Of a DNA stretch of 62,500 nucleotides, positions 38,979-46,882 are shown in pieces (position 1 is the first letter of the stretch; the number at the start of each line of letters is the position of its first letter). This stretch comes from Aeromonas veronii (GTDB taxonomy: Bacteria > Pseudomonadota > Gammaproteobacteria > Enterobacterales > Aeromonadaceae), in assembly GCF_040215105.1 (NCBI RefSeq), contig NZ_CP157875.1, forward strand, positions 1-62,500, written 5' to 3'. Made by a program: the position numbers and the translations under genes. The notes beneath the pieces were generated by a model. That model searched no databases, had not been told where the DNA came from, and saw only the letters and a list, made by a program, of their open reading frames with translations.

Positions 38979-39842
38979 ATGGAAAGGTATGAGACCCCCT
39001 GGACAGAGGCCGTAACCCGGCTCGATGCGTCCCTGATGACAGAGGCGATGGCGATGCTGGAGGCCGGGATCTGGACCTGGTCGGCGGAGCAGGGATTGAG
39101 GCGTGATCCCTCCTGCCTGCAACTGCTGGGGTTGGAGGGTAATGCGCTGGATGACCTCGGCTGGCTGGCGCGGGTGCATCCGGACGATGGCACCCGGCTG
39201 GCTGATGCCATTCGGGCCTGTCAGGCGGGGCACCACCAGGGGCTGCGCCTCGAGTATCGCATCCTGCATCATCAGGGCCACTATGTGCGACTGGAGGAGC
39301 GAGTACGCCGCAATGCCCGGGGGGATCTGCTGGGGGTGGTGCGCCACCTGGACCCGGCGGTGCCTCAGGAGGAGAGTCGTCACGATACGGATCCTCTCAC
39401 CGGGCTGGAGAGCCGCAGTCACTTCGAGTTGCTGCTGGATGAGCGGCTCGCCAGCGAGAGTGGCAGCTTCTGCCTGCTGCAGTTCACCGTGGATCACCGC
39501 AGCAAGATCCTGCAGCTGTTTGGCGAGGTGGCCTGTGACGCCATGATGGCGAAGCTGGCCCGCATCGTGCGCCACGAGCTGCGCCGGGAAGACCCCTTCG
39601 CCCGCTGGGATGAGGATGGCTTCATCCTGATGCTGTCCCAGACCGATCGCCTGAGCGGTCTGGAGATCGCCGAGCGGCTGCGCCTCGAAATCGCCGATGC
39701 CAGCCTGCTGCCTGAGCGGCCGGTGACCGTCAGCATCGGTCTGGTACAGAGCCAGAATGCCGAGCAGATCGATCACCTGCTGGCGCGTCTGGCCTCCTGT
39801 CATGGTCAGGCCAAACGGGAGCACAACGCCGTCGTCGGCTGA
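38979..39842 (+). CDS. PAS-like/degenerate GGDEF-domain protein
   Basis: 287 residues. The N-terminal half resembles a PAS/PAC fold (MLEAGIWTWSAEQGLRRDPSCLQLLG ... LRLEYRILHHQGHYVRLEERV). The C-terminal half is GGDEF-like (DPLTGLESRSHFELLLDERL, then the late PVTVSIGLVQSQ), but the signature GG(D/E)EF is replaced in ARWDEDGFILML. Cyclase activity is therefore unlikely; a ligand-sensing or regulatory role is more plausible. The ATG at 38979 is chosen for the GAGG 6 nt upstream. Confidence 0.8.
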   Translation: MERYETPWTEAVTRLDASLMTEAMAMLEAGIWTWSAEQGLRRDPSCLQLLGLEGNALDDLGWLARVHPDDGTRLADAIRACQAGHHQGLRLEYRILHHQGHYVRLEERVRRNARGDLLGVVRHLDPAVPQEESRHDTDPLTGLESRSHFELLLDERLASESGSFCLLQFTVDHRSKILQLFGEVACDAMMAKLARIVRHELRREDPFARWDEDGFILMLSQTDRLSGLEIAERLRLEIADASLLPERPVTVSIGLVQSQNAEQIDHLLARLASCHGQAKREHNAVVG

Positions 39843-39882
39843 TGTTTAGTCAGTGCTCACTCACCGGCTGAGGCTGGTGAGT

Positions 39883-39909
39883 AAAAAGAGGGCCTGCATC
39901 AGCAGGCCC
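39883..39909 (-). terminator. Terminator after the EamA transporter gene
   Basis: A perfect 8-bp stem GGGCCTGC / GCAGGCCC with a 4-nt loop, followed on the minus strand by TCTTTTT, 16 bp past the EamA stop. Confidence 0.82.
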
Positions 39910-39925
39910 ATCGGTTGACTCATGG

Positions 39926-40783
39926 TCACTGTGCGCCACGAACCGGCTGGCGCTGGCAGATCCAGAGGGAAGCCAGCATCAGCACGGCCCCCAGGCTGAG
40001 CCTGAGCAGATCGGTGTCCTTGCCCCAGAGCACCAGGTTGACCAGCAGACCCGCTGGGATCAGGGCGTTGTTCATGATGGCCAGCACGCCGCTGCTGACC
40101 AGGGTCGCCCCCTTGTTCCACAGGAAGTAGCCGAGCCCGGATGCCCCCACCCCCAGCCAGAGCAAGATGCCCCACTGCAGGTTGCTGGTGGGATACTGGG
40201 GTTGCCCCAGCAGCCACCAGGCGGGCAGGGCAATTACCAGGGCCCCGAGATAGAAGCAGCCGAACACTGCGAGCTGGGGCGGCTGCTCCTGCTCCCGTGC
40301 CAGCAGCACCTTGTAGCCGACCTGGCCGAGGGCGAAGCAGATATTGGCCCCCTGCACCACCAGGAACCCCATCACATAGCTTTCGGTCAGGCCATCGAAG
40401 CGGATCACGGCCGCCCCCAGCACCGCCAGCAGGGCGCCCCACAGGTAGGTGGGCTTGAACCTGGATTCCAGCAGATCGTGGATCAGGGTCACGTAGATGG
40501 GGGTGAAGATGGTGAACACCAGCACTTCCGGCACCGTCAGCAGCAGGAAGGAGTGGTAATAAAACAGATACATGATGCCGAGCTGGATGGCGCCGAGGGC
40601 CATCAGCTTGGCCACCAGATCGGGGCGCAGCCAGCGGCGGCGCAGGAAGGGCAGGAACACCAGGCTGGCGAGGGCGATGCGGGTCAGCACGGAGAAGTAG
40701 GCATCCACCTGGCCGGCGAGGTAGACCCCGATCAGGCTGAAAGAGAATGACCAGAGCAGGGTAACCCCTATCAAGTAGTTCAT
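39926..40783 (-). CDS. EamA/DMT-family transporter
   Basis: 285 residues with ten predicted transmembrane helices in two EamA repeats (start LIGVTLLWSFSFSLIGVYLAG; second repeat around LGQVGYKVLLAREQEQPPQLAV). Drug/metabolite-superfamily exporters of amino acids, amines or carboxylates; the substrate is not evident. It diverges from the DUF6314-like gene, so the control region between them is only about 40 bp. Confidence 0.85.
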   Translation of the reverse strand: MNYLIGVTLLWSFSFSLIGVYLAGQVDAYFSVLTRIALASLVFLPFLRRRWLRPDLVAKLMALGAIQLGIMYLFYYHSFLLLTVPEVLVFTIFTPIYVTLIHDLLESRFKPTYLWGALLAVLGAAVIRFDGLTESYVMGFLVVQGANICFALGQVGYKVLLAREQEQPPQLAVFGCFYLGALVIALPAWWLLGQPQYPTSNLQWGILLWLGVGASGLGYFLWNKGATLVSSGVLAIMNNALIPAGLLVNLVLWGKDTDLLRLSLGAVLMLASLWICQRQPVRGAQ

Positions 40784-40822
40784 GTGATTGAAATGTCGTC
40801 AGTTGTCAATTTGGAGGGCGCT

Positions 40823-41284
40823 ATGATGGCCGAGTTGGACGTCGCGATCCAGCGTTTATGGGGCTTGCTGCCACAGATCGGATCATTTGCCTTCGAGGCG
40901 AGTAACGGGGCGGGATCCGCCACCGACTGGAATGGGCGGGGCGAGGGGGTGGTGCGGGTGACCGATCATCAGGGGGGCTGGTTGTTTGCCGAACAGGGGC
41001 GCTATCTCACCCCGCATGGCAAGGCGCTTGCCATGCACAACAGCTTCTGGTGGCAGCGCGTCGAGGGGGGCGTCAGCCTCTCCCATCTGCGCCACGAGGC
41101 ACCCGTGTTGCTGTTCGAGCTGCAGCCCGGGCCGGATGGTCGCTGGCTCACTGCCGAGGCGCACCTGTGCGGGCAGGATCACTACAGCGCCGAGCTGTCC
41201 CTGACCGCCGACGGTTTTCTGCTGGGATGGCAGATCACCGGCCCGCGCAAAAACGAGCGACTGAGCTATCGCTACAGGGTGTGA
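40823..41284 (+). CDS. DUF6314-like conserved protein
   Basis: 153 residues. No catalytic motif is recognised. The pattern W-x-G-RGEG-VRV...F-EQGRYLT...HNSFWW near the N-terminus and HLCGQDHYSAELSLT...WQITGPRKNERLSYRYR at the C-terminus matches what I recall of DUF6314, small beta-rich proteins. GGAGG lies 5 nt before the ATG at 40823; the adjacent ATG at 40826 is equally possible. It is divergent from the EamA gene. Confidence 0.65.
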   Translation: MMAELDVAIQRLWGLLPQIGSFAFEASNGAGSATDWNGRGEGVVRVTDHQGGWLFAEQGRYLTPHGKALAMHNSFWWQRVEGGVSLSHLRHEAPVLLFELQPGPDGRWLTAEAHLCGQDHYSAELSLTADGFLLGWQITGPRKNERLSYRYRV

Positions 41285-41303
41285 TGCGCCGGGAAGCTGG
41301 GAT

Positions 41304-41329
41304 AAAAAAACCGGCGCAGGGCGCCGGTT
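41304..41329 (-). terminator. Terminator after the EamA/small membrane protein pair
   Basis: AACCGGCGC / GCGCCGGTT (9 bp, 3-nt loop), followed on the minus strand by TTTTTTT (41304-41310). Confidence 0.85.
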
Positions 41330-41411
41330 GAAGGGACAAATCGGAGGTTTTTTTTAAAACGGTCCCAAAAAACAGAGAGATACACTCTGGTCACACAATC
41401 AGATGGAGCAC

Positions 41412-41573
41412 TCAGGCACTCAGGGCGTAGCTCAGCATGGCCTGCAGCTTGCTGTCGAACAGCCAGGGCAGGGTCAGCATCAGCAGGCCTAGCAGCCCGG
41501 CCAGCCGGTGCTTGTACTGCCAGCCGGCGATCAGCACCAGACCGCCACACAGGGTGGTCAGGATGCCTGACAT
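41412..41573 (-). CDS. Small membrane protein, unknown function
   Basis: 53 residues with two hydrophobic segments (SGILTTLCGGLVLIAGW and LAGLLGLLMLTLPWLF) joined by a short basic loop, QYKHR. GGGAGG lies 7 nt before the ATG. It overlaps the end of the upstream EamA gene by 16 bp and is followed by a terminator, so it is the second gene of that transcript. It could be an accessory subunit of the transporter, but that is inference from position. Confidence 0.6.
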   Translation of the reverse strand: MSGILTTLCGGLVLIAGWQYKHRLAGLLGLLMLTLPWLFDSKLQAMLSYALSA

Positions 41574-42457
41574 AGGGCCGCCTCCCGCTGGATGCGGCGT
41601 TGCTGGGCCCACTGGTTGAGGGCGACCGAACCCAGGATCAGTGCCAGTGCCACACCTGTGGTGGACTGGATCTGCTCGCCGAGGAAGAGGGCACCCAGCA
41701 TGACGCCAAACAGCGGCACCAGATAGTTGCTGAAGGAGGCGAAGGTCGGACCCGCCTTCTGGATCAGCGCCATGTAGAGGAAGTAGACCAGACCGGTACA
41801 GAAGACACCCAGTACCACGACGGCGCTGATGGCCTGACTGCTCGGCAGGGTGAGGGCGCCCAGATCGGTGACGAAGGGGGCAGCCAGCAGCAACTGCACG
41901 GCGGAGGAGATCAGGATGTTGCGGGCCACCACTACGGGGTGATCCTTGGCGAAACGCTTGATCATCAGCAGGCCGATGGCGAAGCAGCTGGCGCCGAACA
42001 GGATGGCGACGGCGCCAAGCAGGCCCGCATCCATGCCGTTGGAGAGCTTCGGCCAGAACAGTACCAGCACGCCGATGAAGCCGATGACCACGGAGATCAG
42101 GCCACCCTTGGTGATTTTTTCACCGGAAACCAACAGCGGTGCCATCAAGATGGTGACAAAGGGGATACAACCCATCACCACGGCGGCGATGGCGCTGTCC
42201 ACGTATTGCTGACCCCAGGCGACCATGATGAAGGGGATGGTGGCATCGAGCAGGGCGATCCACATATAGGTGCGCCAGCGGGTGTGCTCGCTCTTGAGAC
42301 GCATGAACAGGCAGAGCAGACCCAGGGTCAGGCTGCCGCACAGGGCACGAATGGCGGCCACCATGATGGGGGGCAATTCGGCCACGGCCTGGTGCATGAA
42401 GATGAACTGGGAGCCCCACAACAGGCCGATCGCCAGCAACAACAGATAGCTACGCAT
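41558..42457 (-). CDS. EamA/DMT-family transporter (second)
   Basis: 299 residues, about ten transmembrane helices. The start RSYLLLLAIGLLWGSQFIFMHQAVAELPP and the second EamA repeat beginning near AVAILFGASCFAIGLLMIKRF are typical. The ATG at 42457 is at the first conserved helix; longer in-frame extensions run into the divergent LysR gene. The divergent LysR regulator 91 bp away probably controls it. Confidence 0.85.
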   Translation of the reverse strand: MRSYLLLLAIGLLWGSQFIFMHQAVAELPPIMVAAIRALCGSLTLGLLCLFMRLKSEHTRWRTYMWIALLDATIPFIMVAWGQQYVDSAIAAVVMGCIPFVTILMAPLLVSGEKITKGGLISVVIGFIGVLVLFWPKLSNGMDAGLLGAVAILFGASCFAIGLLMIKRFAKDHPVVVARNILISSAVQLLLAAPFVTDLGALTLPSSQAISAVVVLGVFCTGLVYFLYMALIQKAGPTFASFSNYLVPLFGVMLGALFLGEQIQSTTGVALALILGSVALNQWAQQRRIQREAALCQAS

Positions 42458-42514
42458 TTTAATCTCCGATGGTATTTGCCCGCGCATTCTATGCAATCTG
42501 CTACTATGCCTTAA

Positions 42515-42529
42515 ATGAATTGTCGTCAT
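42515..42529. promoter_or_regulatory. Possible LysR-type operator between the EamA and lysR genes
   Basis: ATGA-N7-TCAT (contains T-N11-A) within the 91-bp divergent control region. This is the general LTTR pattern but short and imperfect. Confidence 0.3.
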
Positions 42530-42548
42530 CCGACTATGGCCATTATCG

Positions 42549-43508
42549 ATGGAACAGCCCCTTTCCCGCCTCGACCTCAACCTGCTCACCGTGTTCGACA
42601 TGCTGATGCAGGAGCGCAACGTCACCCGTGCCGCCGAACGGCTGCATCTCTCCCAGTCCACCGTCAGCCACGCCCTCGGCCGGTTGCGACAGGCGCTGGA
42701 CGATCCCCTGTTCGTGATGAGCCGGCGGGAGATGATGCCCACGGATCGCGCCAAGGCGCTGGCCGGGCCGGTGCGCCAGGCCCTGGCCATGCTGGAGCAG
42801 GGCTTGCGACAGGCAAAGGGCTTCGAGCCCGCCAGTGCCCAGCGGGTGTTTCGCATCGCCACCCCGGGCTCGGTGGAGCACGGCCTGGTGCCGACCCTGG
42901 TGGAGCGCATGCACCAGCTGGCGCCCGCCTGCCGGCTGGAGGTGTGCGAGCTGGCGAACAGCGACTATGAGCGGGAGCTGGAGAAGGGGGAGCTGGATCT
43001 GGTGATCGGCTTTGCCGATGCCAATCACCTCTCCCCCCGCTTGTGGCGCGAGGAGTGGTTCACCAATCCCCTGGTCTGTCTGTCACCGCTCGGCAGCGCT
43101 CTGCCGGACGTGCTGGGGCCGGAGGAGCTGGTGAGCCGCCCCCATATCTACACCTCCAGCTGGGGTCACAGTCAGGCCATGGTGGAGCTCTGGCTGGCTC
43201 GTTTCGGGGTCGCTCGGGAGCTGGGGGCCAGGTTGCCGAGCTTCATGGCGGTGCCCCAGTTGATGGCGACCGGCCGCTACCTGGTGGTGGTGCCGGAGAT
43301 GATCGGGCGCCACTTCTGCCGCTATTACCCGCTGCGACTCCATCAGCTGGAGCCCGCCATCCCCATCGTCTACCTGATGGCGGGCCACCCCTTGAGCGCC
43401 CACGACGAGGCGATCCGCTGGTTCAAGAGCCTGCTGCACCTGCTCGCCTTCGAACGCTACGGCGAGGCCGCCCTGGGCACAGCGGCTCAGCGCAACCCGG
43501 CGAAGTAA
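42549..43508 (+). CDS. LysR-family transcriptional regulator
   Basis: 319 residues. N-terminal [52 protein letters not shown] (about 8-56), followed by a periplasmic-binding-protein-like effector domain starting near [14 protein letters not shown]. It is divergent from an EamA exporter that it likely regulates. The 3' end overlaps the trpS stop by 22 bp tail to tail. No clear ribosome-binding site is seen before the ATG. Confidence 0.9.
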   Translation: MEQPLSRLDLNLLTVFDMLMQERNVTRAAERLHLSQSTVSHALGRLRQALDDPLFVMSRREMMPTDRAKALAGPVRQALAMLEQGLRQAKGFEPASAQRVFRIATPGSVEHGLVPTLVERMHQLAPACRLEVCELANSDYERELEKGELDLVIGFADANHLSPRLWREEWFTNPLVCLSPLGSALPDVLGPEELVSRPHIYTSSWGHSQAMVELWLARFGVARELGARLPSFMAVPQLMATGRYLVVVPEMIGRHFCRYYPLRLHQLEPAIPIVYLMAGHPLSAHDEAIRWFKSLLHLLAFERYGEAALGTAAQRNPAK

Positions 43509-44500
43509 TCCAGCCCCATGGCCCCCTTGACCTCGGCCAGCACCTCGTCGGTGAGGGTGCGGGCCTGCTGGGTGCCCCTGTGCAGCAGCGCCAGCAGCTG
43601 ACCCTTGTCGGCGATGGCGGCCTGGCGGCGCTCTCTCATGGGGGCGAGCAGGCTCTGCAGGCAGTCGTTCAGCACCTGCTTGCAGCGCATGTCGCCAAGG
43701 CCGCCGCCTTGGTAATGGGCCTTCATCTGCGCCACCAGGGCCTTGTCCGGGTGGAAGGCATCCAGATAGGCGAACACCGTATTGCCCTCCACCTGGCCGG
43801 GATCGCTCACCTTGAGGTGATTGGGGTCGGTATACATGGCGAACACCGCCTGCTTGATCTCGTCTGCCGACATGCCGAGCTCTATGGTGTTGCCGAGGGA
43901 CTTGGACATCTTGGCCTTGCCGTCGATGCCGGGCAGGCGGCCGGTGGCGCTCAGGATCGGCTGGCACTCGGTCAGCACCTCTTTGCCGACTAGCGTGTTG
44001 AAGCGGCGCACTATCTCGTTGGTCTGCTCCAGCATGGGCAGTTGATCCTCCCCCACGGGCACATGGGTGGCGCGAAACGCCGTGATGTCGGCGGCCTGAC
44101 TGACCGGGTAGACCAGGAAACCGGCGGGCAGGCTGCGCTTGAACCCTTTTTGCTGGATCTCGGCCTTCACCGTGGGATTGCGCTCCAGCCGGGCGACGCT
44201 GACCAGGTTGAGGTAGTAGCAGGTGAGCTCGGCGAGGGCGGGCAGGGCGCTCTGCAGGCAGAAGGTGGTACGGGCGGGATCCAGACCGGCGGCCAGATAG
44301 TCGGCCATCACCTCCAGCACGTTGTCGGTCACCCTGGCCGGGTTGTGGCCGTTGTCGGTCAGGGCTTGCAGGTCGGCGATCATCACGAACTGGCGGTAAT
44401 GGGACTGGGCTTCCACCCGCTGGCGCAAGGAGCCGACGTAGTGGCCGATGTGCAGTTTGCCGGTGGGGCGATCGCCGGTCAGTATGATGGGGTTATGCAT
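43487..44500 (-). CDS. trpS: Tryptophanyl-tRNA synthetase, accessory (TrpS2-like) type
   Basis: 337 residues, class I synthetase that charges tRNA-Trp. The HIGH motif is in [16 protein letters not shown] (17-20) and KMSKS is at 197-201. It differs clearly from the usual gammaproteobacterial TrpRS (which has TIGN instead of HIGH and lies with dam-rpe-gph), so it is probably a second, differently regulated enzyme. Such variants can be insensitive to natural TrpRS inhibitors in other bacteria; that is inference here. The ATG at 44500 has GGAGA upstream. It is preceded by a Trp-codon leader and attenuator. Confidence 0.9.
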   Translation of the reverse strand: MHNPIILTGDRPTGKLHIGHYVGSLRQRVEAQSHYRQFVMIADLQALTDNGHNPARVTDNVLEVMADYLAAGLDPARTTFCLQSALPALAELTCYYLNLVSVARLERNPTVKAEIQQKGFKRSLPAGFLVYPVSQAADITAFRATHVPVGEDQLPMLEQTNEIVRRFNTLVGKEVLTECQPILSATGRLPGIDGKAKMSKSLGNTIELGMSADEIKQAVFAMYTDPNHLKVSDPGQVEGNTVFAYLDAFHPDKALVAQMKAHYQGGGLGDMRCKQVLNDCLQSLLAPMRERRQAAIADKGQLLALLHRGTQQARTLTDEVLAEVKGAMGLDYFAGLR

Positions 44501-44544
44501 GTCACTCTCTCCAGTTGGGGGTGGGCCGGGAGGCGACATGGGAC

Positions 44545-44574
44545 ACAAAAACAATGACCGCCTCTCGGCGGTCA
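44545..44574 (-). terminator. Attenuator terminator (3:4 hairpin) in the trpS leader
   Basis: On the minus strand TGACCGCC (44574-44567) pairs perfectly with GGCGGTCA (44562-44555) around a GAGA loop, followed by TTGTTTTTG. It lies 45 bp upstream of the trpS ATG. Segment 3 can instead pair with GGCGGCAC at 44618-44611 (8 pairs, one bulge), forming an antiterminator. Confidence 0.88.
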
Positions 44575-44610
44575 CGGTGTTTTCTGTCGTAAATGTCACA
44601 TAGAAAAGCA

Positions 44611-44633
44611 GTGCCGCCTGTTAGGAGCAGCAC
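44611..44633 (-). promoter_or_regulatory. Attenuator segments 1 and 2 (pause/antiterminator control)
   Basis: Segment 1, GTGCTGCT (44633-44626), overlaps the second Trp codon and the following codons. It pairs with segment 2, GGCGGCAC (44618-44611), in 8 pairs with two G.U. A ribosome stalled at the Trp codons would cover segment 1 and free segment 2 to pair with segment 3, preventing the terminator. Confidence 0.8.
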
Positions 44634-44662
44634 CACCAGTTGTTGTGATTAAAAGCGGTCAT
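44621..44662 (-). CDS. Trp leader peptide controlling accessory trpS
   Basis: A 13-residue frame MTAFNHNNWWCCS with tandem Trp codons (TGG TGG at 44638-44633), ending 120 bp before the trpS ATG. The tandem Trp codons, their position just before the self-pairing segment and the downstream attenuator match the trp-operon leader logic. Translation could also start at in-frame ATG 44668. The ribosome site is weak. It begins only about 25-30 bp after the uspA stop, so transcription may come through uspA or from a promoter inside it. Confidence 0.8.
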   Translation of the reverse strand: MTAFNHNNWWCCS

Positions 44663-44693
44663 GTTCATGGTCAATCAAGCTACGCCCCTTTGA

Positions 44694-45128
44694 TCACTTC
44701 TGCAAGGGGACGACCAGCAGATCGCAGGGGACAGTGTTCATCAGTTGGCGCGCGCTCGAGGTGAGCAGGCTCCAGAAGCTCTGGCGATGGCCGCACACCA
44801 GCAGGTCTATCTGGTAATCCTTGACCGCCTGATTGACCCGCTCGCTGAGATCGCCGCAGATCACCAGCTTCTTCTCGATGGGGTAGTCCACGGATGCCAG
44901 GAAGGCTTCCAGCTTCTCTTTGGCCTCGGCGATCACCTGATCCTGCACGTTGTCGATGTCGATATCGATCATCTCGGTGTAGAGGTCCTTGAGGTCCACA
45001 TCCACATGGATCACCGACAGCTTGGCACCGTTGGAGCGGGCCCGGTCGACCGCCTTCTCGATCACCTTGCGGTTGTCTTCCGATAGGTCGATCGCGGCCA
45101 GTACGTGTTTGTAATAGGTTCCATTCAT
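44694..45128 (-). CDS. uspA: Universal stress protein A
   Basis: 144 residues, close to E. coli UspA. YKHVLAAIDLSEDNRKVIEKAV at the start, IHVDVDLKDLYTEMIDID, and DLLVCGHRQSFWSLLTSSARQLMNTVPCDLLVVPL at the end. Stress and stationary-phase cytoplasmic protein. The ATG at 45128 is chosen for AGGAG 7 nt upstream and family length. The trpS leader begins about 30 bp after its stop, so uspA and the leader-trpS may share transcripts. Confidence 0.93.
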   Translation of the reverse strand: MNGTYYKHVLAAIDLSEDNRKVIEKAVDRARSNGAKLSVIHVDVDLKDLYTEMIDIDIDNVQDQVIAEAKEKLEAFLASVDYPIEKKLVICGDLSERVNQAVKDYQIDLLVCGHRQSFWSLLTSSARQLMNTVPCDLLVVPLQK

Positions 45129-45303
45129 GGGAGTTCTCCTCATCGATCCTGAGTCCACTATACCAATGTCTGCTGAAACTAAAACGACCTCGTCGTCACA
45201 ATGTGGGGCATTGGCACGGGCGTCCTGTGAAGCCAGCTTGCCGCCCCCATTCGCGGGTTGCATATAAATTAGCCAGAAATTTGAGGCCGATCACGCCAGC
45301 CTA

Positions 45304-45332
45304 TTGTCGTGACAAGATCAGGGGAATAGGAT
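45304..45332 (+). promoter_or_regulatory. Candidate promoter upstream of fabV / small RNA
   Basis: TTGTCG (45304-45309), a 17-bp spacer and TAGGAT (45327-45332). A moderate sigma-70 match, about 55 bp upstream of a terminator hairpin. Confidence 0.45.
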
Positions 45333-45338
45333 GTGCCC

Positions 45339-45415
45339 GTGCTTCGCAATGAACACAAAACAACAAAAAGCATCTGAATACCGCTTTGGGGAGCCTCGTG
45401 CTCCCTCTTGTTTTT
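45339..45415 (+). ncRNA. Candidate small RNA or attenuated fabV leader
   Basis: Between the candidate promoter and a Rho-independent hairpin (GGGAGC / GCTCCC, loop CTCGT, then TCTTGTTTTT) lies a transcript of about 75 nt. Its middle is A-rich and unstructured (ACACAAAACAACAAAAAG), the typical look of an Hfq-dependent sRNA. Alternatively it is the first part of an attenuated fabV mRNA. Confidence 0.45.
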
Positions 45416-45574
45416 CTGCCCCTTTCTTCCGTTTATCCCCGTTCGCATCAAGGTTTGTCACCTCGCCATGGTTATGCTGTAGCCAGTTTCGTCGTCGAAG
45501 CCGTCTATGATGATCCCACCCGGGGCCGGATAGGGATGGCCCGCCGCGTGATCCCCTCGTTTGGAGAGATGCCC

Positions 45575-46762
45575 ATGATTATTTGTCCGCAAATCCAGGG
45601 CTGTGTCGCCCGCAACTGCCACCCCATCGGCTGCCGTGCCGCCGTCGCCCAGCAGATCGCCAGCGTCAGGGCGGCGGGCCGTTTCGACGGGCCAAAACGG
45701 GTGCTGGTGCTGGGAGCCTCTTCCGGGTTCGGCCTGGCGTCGCGCATCGCCCTGACCTTCGGGGCAGGGGCCGACACCGTTGGTGTTTCGTTCGAGCGAG
45801 GCCCCTCGGAAAAAGGGCTCGGCAGTGCGGGCTGGTACAACAACATCTGGTTTCGCCAGGCGGCGGAGCAGGAGGGGCGCATCGCCGTCAACCTGATCGG
45901 CGACGCCTTCTCAGATGCCATGCGCCAGCAGGCCATCGACATCATCCGCCAGCAACTGGGGCAGGTGGATCTGGTGGTCTATTCCCTCGCGAGCGGCATC
46001 CGGGTGATGCCTGATGGCACCCAGGTGCGTTCCGTACTCAAGACCACGGGCCAGCCGTTCACTGGCTGGGGCCTGGATCTGGAGCACGAGGCCCTGGTGC
46101 AGCAGACCCTGGCGCCGGCCAGTCCGGAGGAGATCCGCGACACCGTCACCGTGATGGGGGGAGAGGACTGGCAGCTCTGGTTACAGGCGCTGCAGCAGGC
46201 GGATTGTCTGGCAAAAGGCGTGAAGACGGTGGCTTATTCTTATATCGGCCCGGAATCCACCTATCCCATCTACCGTGACGGCACCATCGGCTACGCCAAG
46301 GAGCACCTGCACGCCAGTGCCGAGAGCATCAATTTGCAGCTGGCAGCCCTCGGTGGCCACGCCTGGGTGTCAGTGTGCAAGGCGCTGGTGACCAAGGCGA
46401 GCGCCTACATTCCGGTGCTGCCCGTCTACCTCGGCCTGCTGATGGGGGTGATGAAGGAGCGCGGCGTGCACGAGGGCTGCATCGAGCAGATGCGGCGGCT
46501 GTTCGCCGACAAGATGTATGGCCCCAAGGGGGTGGTGGCCGATGGCAACCGTTTGATCCGCATGGACGATCATGAGCTGGAGCCGGCCATTCAGGCTGCA
46601 GTTTCCGCACTCTGGTCCAAGGTCACGCCGGACAACTTCCAGAGTCTCGGGGATTTCGGCGGATTGGAGCGGGACTTCATGTGGCTCAACGGTTTCGACC
46701 TGCCGGAGGTCGATTATGGCGCACCGGTCAATGTCGCGGCCCTGACCGAGCTGACACCCTGA
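45575..46762 (+). CDS. fabV: Enoyl-ACP reductase / trans-2-enoyl-CoA reductase FabV
   Basis: 395 residues, NAD(P)H-dependent last step of each fatty-acid elongation cycle. The nucleotide-binding segment is KRVLVLGASSGFGLASRIALTFG. The FabV-type catalytic Tyr-x8-Lys is in YRDGTIGYAKE, and SYIGPESTYPIYRD is conserved. FabV is the triclosan-insensitive reductase isoform found in Vibrio, Pseudomonas and Aeromonas. The ATG at 45575 is chosen by alignment, with GGAGA upstream. It is convergent with the TPR-GGDEF gene; a copied fragment of that gene's 3' end lies just after the fabV stop. Confidence 0.95.
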   Translation: MIICPQIQGCVARNCHPIGCRAAVAQQIASVRAAGRFDGPKRVLVLGASSGFGLASRIALTFGAGADTVGVSFERGPSEKGLGSAGWYNNIWFRQAAEQEGRIAVNLIGDAFSDAMRQQAIDIIRQQLGQVDLVVYSLASGIRVMPDGTQVRSVLKTTGQPFTGWGLDLEHEALVQQTLAPASPEEIRDTVTVMGGEDWQLWLQALQQADCLAKGVKTVAYSYIGPESTYPIYRDGTIGYAKEHLHASAESINLQLAALGGHAWVSVCKALVTKASAYIPVLPVYLGLLMGVMKERGVHEGCIEQMRRLFADKMYGPKGVVADGNRLIRMDDHELEPAIQAAVSALWSKVTPDNFQSLGDFGGLERDFMWLNGFDLPEVDYGAPVNVAALTELTP

Positions 46763-46766
46763 GCCA

Positions 46767-46823
46767 TCAGGCCACGCTGGGAATCGACTCGACTGGTGTG
46801 TCGGGGCGTGCGTCAGTACGCAT
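46767..46823 (-). repeat. Diverged duplicate of the 3' end of the TPR-GGDEF gene
   Basis: About 52 bp beginning TCAGGCCACGCTGGGAAT at 46767 recurs at 46883, where it is the real 3' end of the cyclase gene (offset 116 bp, about 90 percent identical by eye). On the minus strand the copy reads as an ATG-started 18-codon frame MRTDARPDTPVESIPSVA, reproducing the cyclase tail SPDTPAESIPSVA and its stop. Confidence 0.85.
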
Positions 46824-46882
46824 CTGACGATGGTGCGTGTTGCCTGATGAGAGCCCATGGGGGCGGGTAGCAAGGGCCACTC

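Larger units (their letters stand above)
45129..45574. other. Long intergenic region between divergent uspA and fabV
   Basis: 446 bp. It holds a candidate promoter (45304-45332) and a terminator hairpin (45388-45415) reading toward fabV; see those entries. The segment 45420-45560 is pyrimidine-rich and open in one frame, but it has no conserved protein features. I see no clear gene between 45129 and 45300. Confidence 0.6.
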
